Shown here piece by piece: positions 54,700 through 64,000 of a stretch of DNA of 64,000 bases; within the stretch, counting starts at the first letter, position 1; each line of letters opens with the position of its first letter. The notes below the pieces were generated by a model that was not told where the DNA came from, did not search any database, and saw only the letters and a program-made list of their open reading frames with translations. Source of the stretch: Ptychodera flava (Eukaryota > Hemichordata > Enteropneusta > Ptychoderidae); the NCBI RefSeq assembly GCF_041260155.1, contig NC_091928.1:32612388-32676387 (forward strand). Direction: 5' to 3'. A program made the position numbers and the translations under genes.

Positions 54700-57600
54700 C
54701 CGGCGCTGCATGTACTACAATATATTCCAGATTTGTCGTTTTCGTTTCGGTAGTTTAATCTCGTAAACGAAAAGCCTTATAATTAAGAAATGAAAAAGAG
54801 TAGCATATCATTTGCGAAGGAGACATAGGCTTTTTTCAAGGAGTCAATTTGTTATATGCCTCTTTGAAAATAATACATGTACAGGCATACCAATACGGCT
54901 CTCTTTCGTCTAATAACATTCACTTTTCAGCCTGGCTCAAGTAACCATACTTTTGGCAGCTTTTCCAACGTTTTTTTGTGCCAAAACTGGCAGTCGTATT
55001 TTGCTGACTTGTAATGTTATTGTTGACATAGGACTTTTATTAATTACTCCTGGAATTAAATATAGTTCAAGTCGACGTCAGCAAATGCAGGCTCTACATT
55101 CAGAAATAGTGTTGAGAAGTCATATGTTGGACACATGTCTCGGGAATTTTGCAACGGACAGATAGAGTAGATCATACATTGAATAAATACTGAAAAGTGT
55201 CAACAATTACTGGAATACCAATGGAAACTGTAAGAATCAACAGAAACACTTCAGCTAAAATGTCAAAATATTTTCTGCTCTTTCTCCCAAGCAACAGGTC
55301 ACGTGACATAACAAACCAAAAGTTCGACAGCAATGAGTTGTCAAGTAAAAGACAATCGTCGGCGGAATCAGCGTATTACATCATCCGGTGATTATTGACA
55401 GAAATTCATTGTTAAATTAAAAATTACGACAAAATGCTATCGTTGCTAGACATTTCTTAGATGATCAGATAACACTAGACTCTGACAAAACCGCTCGTTT
55501 GATACTCAGAATGCCGCTCTGTGAATTAGTCCCGTCGTTCAGCTGCGTTCATTTTTGTCTGCAAGTCAAATGTGAAGGGCGTTGGGTCCATCAACCGCTA
55601 TGGATCCTTGATCGATTAACAAACAAGTGCCATGTAAACGAGAAAAAAAATTCTTATAAACCACAACAAACTCAAGATGCCAGGGATCGGTAAAACCCAG
55701 GCCATTCACGCCGCCTCAGGTGAGACCGAAGCGACGCTCACTGAGTATCATCGAATGTCGTCAGATGGCAAAATTCCGTAGAACGTTCGGCCCCATCACG
55801 CTAACATCGCAGGTGAACATCGCAACGTACGGGGTTCAGATCTGAGTGTGTGAATCAGTAATTTAAAATGGTACACTATTTTAAATGACCTTACGTATGT
55901 ACCTGAATTATCAATATTCCATCAATATTAGATCTCTGATCTTTGGCAATTGATCCGGTCTCTCTAACAATGAGCTACTGCGTCAGATAATTGGCATGTA
56001 TGATATTAGCCACTATAATAACCCCTACAGCACGCTGACGAAACTGAATGGTGCATAATATTCCTGTCAGCTGCTGAGTTACCGTGTAACATTTCTGTGG
56101 AGGGAGTTTGATAACATAATGTCGATAACTCGTCAGCCAACATCTGAAAATCGACTACTCATTAAGTGAATATATGTAACTAAATAAATGGATGGATGGA
56201 TGGATGGTGGTTAAATGATTAAGTTAACTAATGTATACTTACATCCACAAATAAAACAGTAAACATACGCAAAAGAGAGAGAGAAGAATCATGGAGAAAA
56301 AAGAGAAATGCATTATAAAGATACAATGTGCTTCAGCAATTTACAACTTCCAGGGTAATTATATTTGTTTTAATTCAAATTGTTCAATACTAGGGTTCCT
56401 TTGATTTGTGTATGTGCCTCATTGACTTTTGCCAAACGACTTTTGTTCGAAACAGTATATGTGTGATGACGAGTTCTCCTTTTGCCGCTTTTCTACGTAG
56501 TATTTCGAACGACATCTGTTTCGCAAAAAAGTCATACGGTGTTGAAGATGTTTGGCGCCTGGAAAGAAAAGAGAATCCGTATAAGGTTCAACGAAGCCAA
56601 CCAGTGCGGTCGTTTGGCTAAAGAGAATGTGTTAGATAAGAAGACGACCTGTCTTCTCAACAAATACGTTATTATCGGCAGATTATAAAGCATGTATCAA
56701 CTTATTCTGATTTCCGATAAACACAGAAAGTAGTACGCCTTTGTCATGACGACAAATGTTCTAGTTTTTCATGTCTTATTGAAAGCAGAGTTTTATAAAA
56801 TATTCGTATTTTTAAATTATCTTTTTATGTGCCGGGTTCCGACCAATATTTAGCTCCCATGACGACACCGCCGTGACTCAAACTTGGCGACTTGATAAAC
56901 AGGCACGCATACTTTTCTAATCGTAAGACTGTAAATCATCACCATGGAGAGGTCAGACAATTAAGGTCACATAATTCTGTGGTTATGATATTGTACACAG
57001 ACCAGCTCTTGTTCCATTCTGAAAGAAATCGTGTACGAAATGAGTATACCTCCGGATCAGACTGCCTACCAAAGCACGCAAGATTCCAGTGTTATACAAA
57101 CAGGTGTGTCGAGTCACCTGCACATGCGCAAAAAATAACTTCACCTTTCCTTAAAATAGACGTTCATTCAGTACATACGACAGGAAACACTCATCAATTT
57201 ATTTTTAGAATTGTTATTCATGTTTAATTACAGGAATGTCACAGACGTAACTAACTAATATCTAAATTTTGCTGACGGGTGGGTACTTTGTGACCTTAAT
57301 CTCTTTTCAGACTGTACATCTGTACATGCTTTGCATTACCCAAACAACAAACTAGCTGACACTAGAAAGCAAGCTTTAGAAAAATCATCAAAAGTTACAG
57401 CTACTGACCCTTTGAAATATGCCTGCTGAGAAACACCTTTTTGATGACGTTTTACACAACAGTTTGCTGATCTCGTGCTGACATTTTGAGTTCGCTGTTG
57501 GGCAATGATTTTAGTTAAAATTCTTGTGAATTCGCTCTGAGGACCATCTCTAAAATTTAACTCAAATGACATCGATTGTGAGCCTTTCGAAGTTGCAAAA

Positions 57601-58904
57601 ACATTAATACATATAATATTTATTAGCATTGTAGAAGTATGATACCCTTAAGAATGATTAACACAGACATGTATGTATATTATTGCCGATTAAATAAGGT
57701 CAAATATTTGTCACGCCACTGCTGTTCCTAATTGCCGTCGGGTACTTTGCATCGTAGGTACAGCATGGAACATTGAGGTAGTGATGTAATAGTCTCGAAA
57801 TGTCTCCGCAAAATTACGTCAACTTAAAAGAATCGCTTCGTTCGGTTGCGCTTGAAATGAAAGTCAACGTGGGGATTGCGTGAGTACAGGTAATGTGAAG
57901 AACACGTGACATGACCTCAATAATATTTTGGACGACTGTAAACCGAAACTGATGACATGGTGAACGTTTCTGCATTTGCAGACATTAGATTCTGCTATAG
58001 CTCTCTGGATTTGATACATTTCACGTGGTGATATATGGCGCCTTTTTACAACTGCTCTTGTGGCTATACGAGTTATAGGCGCGTGATTTACAAAGATACC
58101 GCACTGTTGTGTAGCCTCAAGGGTTGATTTGATGACCTGTTTTGTTAGAAGCACAGGAGTGAGTTCAGGTCTGTCTCTGATACTTTGCATCCGGAATGAA
58201 TCCTGTTTTTCTCCTTAAAATAGGTGAAAAACCACAATGTCCGCGTGGGTGTAGAGATTGCAAACTAAACCAAGGTGTGAACAGCGTAACATTATAAGTT
58301 CATGTAAACCATGCAGTGGTAGGACACGGATTTCCGCTTCGAAAGAAATAGAACAGGAGCGTTATTGTTCCTCGGCGGTCGTTTTACCACAGACAGTAGA
58401 AACTGCTGTCTATGGTTTTACACATTCTTGTGATAACCTGTTGATAACTGGTATTAAAAAGGAGGAAGCAAACTGCGTTTATTATTCCATATACCAGAAA
58501 AGGGAAGATTTAAACTAACTCTACAAAGAAGAAACCTTTCAACCGAATATATCGTCATATCCTCTTTATTTGAAGATTTTTTGTAAGAGTAACATGACCA
58601 CTACTTCTTGTTGTCATGACGAAAGGGGTGATAGTTTTTGTTTGCCATCAGACAACTTAATTCAGAGAATATTTTTGAATAAGTCACTAAACTAAGTTAT
58701 TGTCTTTGCCCACAACCACATCCAGAGTAGCTGTAAGTAAGTTACTTTCCAATGACAAATAAACAGTTCAATGTTTGGAATATTATTCGTTGCTCGGATA
58801 TCGTGTACACTTTTATGATCAGCAAATGAGTAAAACAATTGCGTACTGTCATGTTGTGAAAATCATATGTGGTTCTCTGTCACTGTCATAATAATGTCAA
58901 TCGA

Positions 58905-58943
<39 letters not shown>

Positions 58944-59702
58944 CACATGCTAACACTACAGAATGCGATAAGCCCGGGAAAATCAAGTTGATGAAGAATG
59001 TTTTATTACAGCGTAATTAACCCACACATTTGCTGTCTGACACAGTAGAATTCTGTTAATCAAGTAGTTTAGGAATTTATGAACGTCTACAAGGTAAATC
59101 CATACACACAAGATAATTCACGTATAACGATATTTCCGCGTATGTACAAATATGGCATCATTTCGTAGAAAACACTGAGCACGTTGTCTTATCGTTTGAA
59201 TGGGACGAGTCGACTCTTAGCTTGAAAGTAGGGGTGAATGTTTTGCATGATGGTGACCTGATTTTTTCGCATAACAGCGCATGCCTGATAGGTATGGTAT
59301 TAGCATGAAAACTGAACAAACGGAGACGTAATGTAGGATATAGAGTTGAGGCCACATCCTTTCCTCACAAGATACCATCTGGCACAGCCCTCCACTGTAC
59401 TTGTACCCCGCCATTGCTCATTATGTGTGCTTCCCGGGATCCCCAATTTTTCTATCATAACCTTTGACCGTATTACAAATTGATATTCCCTTTGCCCTAA
59501 GACTGGAGAAGCGAGACGCTGTAACCCGGGACTTCCCGTATCTGTACCCATATTTGCGCTTATTGCTCCGGCAGACGGCATTCGCTGTGAATGTTGCACG
59601 TTCTTGCTGTGTAGACATTGGCGCCTGAGAGATATCTGTCCGCCTGCCGTTGTCTGACCTCCTTTCATCAGGAACCTGTTTAACGCAGAACCGAAGTCCG
59701 CC
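54700..59702. other. Long stretch without recognised gene
   Basis: No exon, RNA gene or transposon protein could be identified. The last part should hold the 5' UTR and promoter of the TNF-like gene. Includes a short ATGG repeat (about 56188-56208) and a CT microsatellite (58908-58940). Confidence 0.45.
58908..58940. repeat. (CT)n microsatellite
   Basis: Pure CT tract of about 16 units, upstream of the TNF-like gene. Confidence 0.95.
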
Positions 59703-62700
59703 ATGTCTGATTTTGACATCCCAAGAGACTCGAGCACCGATAGCTTCGGTTTGAGCGTCGGCCAGCAGTATGATCGATATCCGGTGGACTACACGACAAA
59801 ATCCCGCCGAAAGAGTAGCTGCAATTTTTCAATAACTGTGGTCGTAGTTCTTTCGATACAGACTGTCATAATTCTTTTTATTTATCCTATCGTCATCGGA
59901 ATCGTCGCCCTTAGTTTCCAAAATGAAATCGCCAATTTGAAAATGTCGTTACCACGTGTAAAGGACCGACAGCTCCCTCAGCAAACCTCTGGATCGCCGA
60001 CCTCTACAAATTCAGAACTACCTAACATTTGCATCTGCCCTGAACTTGGACTTGACAGTGTCGATCAAAGTACCAAAGGTTCCTCTCGGTTGCGGGACTG
60101 CTGTACGGCGGCAACAGATACAGAACGTCTCCGGGAGGTGAGGTTTCCTCAAGTCTTTTCTGTCGTCTGGGGAATTTGCTGTCTTTTTATTGGTGTATGA
60201 GGACACCATATGTCGTTATAGAGAGACTTGAGTACTGCACAATCCGCATCCCGTTGTGGTGAACGTGTAGACATCTTGTGATCAGCATAATATGGCCTTG
60301 CTAATCTCAGGCGTGAAAATACTGCTGATGTGTTAAAGCGTACCATTATGTTAGATAAAGTCTTGCAATTTTTTTTTCGTTATGACCATGGCAGAGCTAG
60401 AGAGCAAGGTGATTTGCCAATCCGCGTATTAAAAACAGTAGGCCTTTCAAACAAAGGGCCACATCATCATTCTGTTGGCAAAATAATTGCTGGTTTGCTA
60501 GGAGACAAAACTGCAGCGTAGTTAAAATACTTCGCCAGACAGATCAATTGAGAGTCGATTCGGTGAAATAAATAAGTACGCATTTGCACAGTCAATGCGA
60601 CTTTTGAATTTTACACTCTTTCATCGCAAAATTTGGTGTTTTGTCAGAAAATGGGGTAGAAGCGAGAAGAGGGAACCGCGATTTGTGTGCTATTTGTTGA
60701 CTGCGCGCGCAGGATTCATAAACCGATGTTATTGGATATACACTGTACGCCGAACATGAACAATGCAACGCACTTTTATTGGCAGTATCCGGGTCATATA
60801 GCAAACTTTCTGGTCTGGTTCCAGACTGTACACACACTAATTTACGTGTATTGGCCTACACAATTGTGTGGCCGCTTTTGAACAAATGCTCTCATTGATC
60901 CGTACAAGCGGCGATCGTTGAGCCTTCGTTACCAGACAACTTTACTATGGCTCTGTGGCTGCAGTCACGATAAACATATAGGTCAGGCGGTGTCCTTGTG
61001 GCTAAAAATAGCAAACATAATCATCTGTAAGTTTGGAGTGGTCCGGACACGCACACTGATGCGAGGTCACGGAGTGGGAGGGCGTAACAAACGACCATTC
61101 GCAGTTTCTACGAAGTGCAGCAATTGAAACCCCAAACTGTCCAATCGGTAACGTTGTTTTTTAGTTTCAAAGGATCATTCTCAGCAGCTGGACATAAAAC
61201 TGCCCTCTGTAAGACCTAAAACAACATAATATACGATGCTACAGGTTAATAGTCGGTAGTTATATTAGCAGAGCATCGAATAATGATCAAGTTCATCTTT
61301 CTCTTTCATTTTCACCCCCCCCCCCCCACTACACTTCAACAGCACAGCGCGGGGCGTCATCAGTTTTCCTATTCTTAAATTTTCACAGTCATTTCATCGT
61401 CTATACAGTATTTCGATTACTTTTTCCCCGAGGTCGTTGAAGGGGGGCGGTAGTCTCGTCTGCGCGATTGCCTCTACCCACAAATTGGCTATGAATGAAA
61501 TTCAACATTTAATGCTTAAATATTCATAGTTCAGCGGTTTTGTCGGCTTTCCAAATTACTACCAGACTTTAAGGCTGCTTCGGCAGCGGTCACTAGTTTC
61601 GATATAGCAATCTGCAGCCATTTTGAATTTTTTGATACGAACAAGTGATGTTGGGATACGTTGTGCATAGCAACATTACCCACAAGCAAATTCTGAATGT
61701 CCCAGAAGGGTAAGCCGAGATGGAACGTGATGCAAATGACCAAAGCGCGCAATAAACCGTAACGTAGGGCAAATTCAGTCTTGCATATTCATACGATGGA
61801 TGACGTCATCGTCTTTGTATAAATATGAAAACCTCGACAAGAGAGAAAATACCATAAAATGTTGCGAAAAGACCGGGTTTTAGGTTTGATTGATCGAGCG
61901 GGAATAGTCTTAACAGTGGCAGGTGATCGTTTGAATACAAGTTAGGGTGATCCTTGGTTCGCACTATGGCGGGCACAATTTGAAACATCATATCTTGCCG
62001 GGGAATTGCGCGCTGCATATTCACTGAGCTACGCTCATAATGACGATCTGTATGTTTTTATCTATTCTTCTAGGTGATAGGCACAGTAATCAAGGAGGAG
62101 TCAGCTCGTTTAAGCAGAAGTAGAAAACGAGTTTTGCCGGGTGAGTTATACTATGGCATGGAAATGTATAAATTTCGAATGCTGACTTGTAAAGAAGTCT
62201 TGTCGGCCATCGCAGAGTCACGCATATACTGCACTTAGACTCTCTCATGGCTCTCTAAACATCTTCTGGTATGTCACCTGCACTGATTGACCCTCAACGG
62301 TCCTGGGCGATCCCAACGATGGCCAACTCGTCGAGACAAGACTACGCCAGCTCCGCGAGCCAGGTCGCACCAGTTCAAAATCAGGGCAGGGTTGGGTGAC
62401 ACTGCGTAGCAAACCGTAGGGACTATTATGAGAGTCCATACTGCGCTGTGACGTAAAGAAAATGAGCTTTTAAGGAGGATCTGTGGCTCAATTAATGAGC
62501 AACAAACTCCAATAGCCATTTTTATGACGATTTTGTCTGCCGTCCGTCGGTCGACGACTGAGCTCAGAATAATCGATATGCCATTACTCGGTTTTCCAAC
62601 ATACACCAGTTCATCCGAAATTGTTTTATGTCCATTCAAAGTTTAAGGTAGAATGCGACTCGGGGCAGATATTAGGTCTCACAAAATTTTTACAGTTCTT

Positions 62701-63623
62701 TTCTGATCTATCAATAATGGGGGCTCATTTTAAAGCTCTTAGAGTAAGAAAAATTTCACTGTCTTAGTTTATTTATTAACTTCTCGTTGACTCAGGGGAA
62801 GGCTACGTTACAATGAGGACGGTTGAGCGATTGGTTCAGGACATCATCAACAGAAACCAGACTATGCTTACGTCATCGGGGTCGTTTCCTCTGAGATCTG
62901 CTGCCGTGCACGTGATTGGTCAACCAACTGGCTTTGATAAAAGTACGTCAAGTCTAAAACATAATTTCGTTCATAATTTCGTTGCCGATACGGTTCCGAA
63001 ATGGGCCGAGTTTCAAGTGCAATGAGTACATGGCTAAGTAAAAAAACATGGTGAAACTTGCAAATTATCTTTATTTAGGTGTCAAATGAAAAGAATAATC
63101 TTCAAAATGTCGCCTCACAAGTGCTCTGTATTTCACACGATGTTATTTTCATATTCCCTTTTCACCTTTGCATTTGCACAGACAAGCAAATTCGCGAAAG
63201 ACCAGGTATGTACAAAGTGGGACCATGGAAGTTTGACTACGGACAATCCTTTTCTCTGAACGTGGACGTAGATAACCATCACCTGACAGTTCCTGAAAAC
63301 GGCATCTATTACGTCTACTCGCAGGTAAGTAATCGAAAATTAAAATGGCGCGAAAGTAGATCATTGTTCCCAACAAGAAGCCGATTGACAAACGTTATGG
63401 TCGGTCACTGACCATTTTTCGTCCGAATTCCTACTGTAGATATTGCCATAGAAAGCTTTATCTAATTAAGTGCGGTGTTTGATCAGAGAAGGCACGCGAC
63501 ACTTCGCACCACTAACTTTCGAGATCTGACTCTCAATCGATGTTCTTCAACCTCCTTTCATTTTGCGAAGCACACACACACACACATACATACATACATA
63601 CATACATACATACATACATACAT

Positions 63624-63654
<31 letters not shown>

Positions 63655-63906
63655 TACATGCAAGCATGCATGCATGCATACATACATACATACATACATA
63701 CATACATACATACATACATACATACATACATACACACATACATACACACATACATAAACATACATACATTCATTCATTCATCCATTCATTCGTTAAATTT
63801 TCACTAAACCTGTCTATTTAATTCAAGGTCTACTTTCGCGATGAAAGACCTGAAGATGAAAGAATTGGCATGGTCATTGACGAATATCTGCATTTTACGA
63901 CACTCG
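59703..63906 (+). CDS. TNF-superfamily ligand, 5' exons (gene continues past the window)
   Basis: Coding exons 59703-60137, 62074-62140, 62796-62942, 63182-63324 and 63828-63906; all junctions are GT/AG and in phase. Exon 1 encodes a type II membrane protein: 42 cytosolic residues ending in the basic KSRRK, a membrane span at about 43-71 and a Ser/Thr/Pro-rich stalk. Exon 2 (22 codons plus 1 nt) contains RLSRSRKR, a furin-type R-x-R-K-R site that would free the soluble ligand. Exon 3 reaches the start of the TNF homology domain (SAAVHVIGQPTGF); exons 4-5 give YGQSFSLNV, LTVPENGIYYVYSQ and VYFRDERPEDERIG, the typical A'-F strands. YYVYSQVYFR recalls TRAIL, but the subfamily is not certain. The receptor-binding C-terminal part is outside the window. 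Confidence 0.88.
61315..61327. repeat. Poly-C tract
   Basis: Run of about 13 C in intron 1 of the TNF-like gene. Confidence 0.9.
62647..62771. mobile_element. TTAA-type MITE, truncated copy
   Basis: Starts GGTAGAATGCGACTCGGGGC after TTTAA and follows the family (CTGATCTATC, GGGGGCTCATTTTAAAGCTC, TTCACTGTCTTAGTTT), but stops after about 125 bp. It ends about 25 bp before exon 3 of the TNF-like gene and may contribute to that exon's acceptor region. Confidence 0.75.
63573..63770. repeat. (CATA)n / (CA)n microsatellite
   Basis: Compound array in intron 4 of the TNF-like gene, about 60 bp before exon 5. The overlapping open frames on both strands are repeat artefacts. Confidence 0.95.
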
Positions 63907-64000
63907 GTAGGTATACACATTTGTTTTGCTTGGCACGATATCCAAAATGTGCAAAGTGTATTAATAGTCTCCTGAGTGAGGTGTTATTGCTGGAGCACGA

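Noticed and set aside
57864-58190. 108-codon minus-strand frame (TRIATRAVVKRRHISPREMY).
   Set aside because: Looks somewhat protein-like, but no family was recognised and no splice partners were found; insufficient to call a gene.
59300-59737. 145-codon minus-strand frame overlapping the TNF-like start.
   Set aside because: It opposes the start of a convincing gene, has no recognised motif and no conserved neighbours; read as chance.
63475-63821. Overlapping THIHTYIH frames on both strands.
   Set aside because: Intronic microsatellite of the TNF-like gene.

Overview
The window looks like a piece of a marine invertebrate genome, most likely an invertebrate deuterostome (hemichordate, echinoderm or amphioxus type). 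Genes have many small exons with GT/AG introns, the DNA is AT-rich, and much of it is transposon-derived. Host families are animal-type (CYP20 P450, TNF-superfamily ligand). The species cannot be named from the sequence.

Layout. (1) 1-16.2 kb, minus strand: two tandem CYP20A1-like cytochrome P450 genes. The right-hand copy (8248-16186) is complete in 11 exons (484 residues). The left-hand copy (419-5642) shows its first six exons and runs off the window's left edge. Introns hold microsatellites, a TTAA-flanked MITE and a TAA-flanked MITE. (2) 16.2-20 kb: no recognisable gene, diverged 376-bp direct repeats and one half of an inverted repeat pair. (3) 20.1-27.6 kb, minus strand: a BEL/Pao LTR element with two near-identical LTRs and a 5-bp target duplication, a young and largely whole fossil. 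(4) 27.6-34.1 kb: a ~147-bp tandem repeat array carrying an octamer motif in nearly every unit, split by a near full-length APE-type LINE (28463-33227) whose ORF1 has a 2A-like (NPGP) motif. (5) 34.2-36.7 kb: remnants of another LINE and the second inverted repeat copy. (6) 39.4-41.0 kb, minus strand: an intact condensation/acyltransferase-fold gene with an HxxxDG motif. (7) 41.4-43.6 kb: a foldback-like element with inverted ends built of a 21-bp minisatellite; a related segment at ~44.95 kb lacks it and resembles the empty site. (8) 43.6-52.4 kb: shuffled duplications, including copies of the 5' end of the acyltransferase gene, Tx1/L1-type LINE debris and two 352-bp MITEs. (9) 52.4-59.7 kb: no gene recognised; two strong hairpins near 54.5 kb. 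(10) 59.7-63.9 kb, plus strand: first five coding exons of a TNF-superfamily ligand (type II membrane anchor, furin-like site in its own small exon, start of the TNF homology domain), cut by the right edge.

The host genes do not form an evident pathway: a P450 pair, a CoA-type acyltransferase candidate and a cytokine-like ligand are simply neighbours. Exon boundaries were deduced by hand from splice consensus, reading phase and remembered family sequence, and have not been tested with transcripts or database searches.
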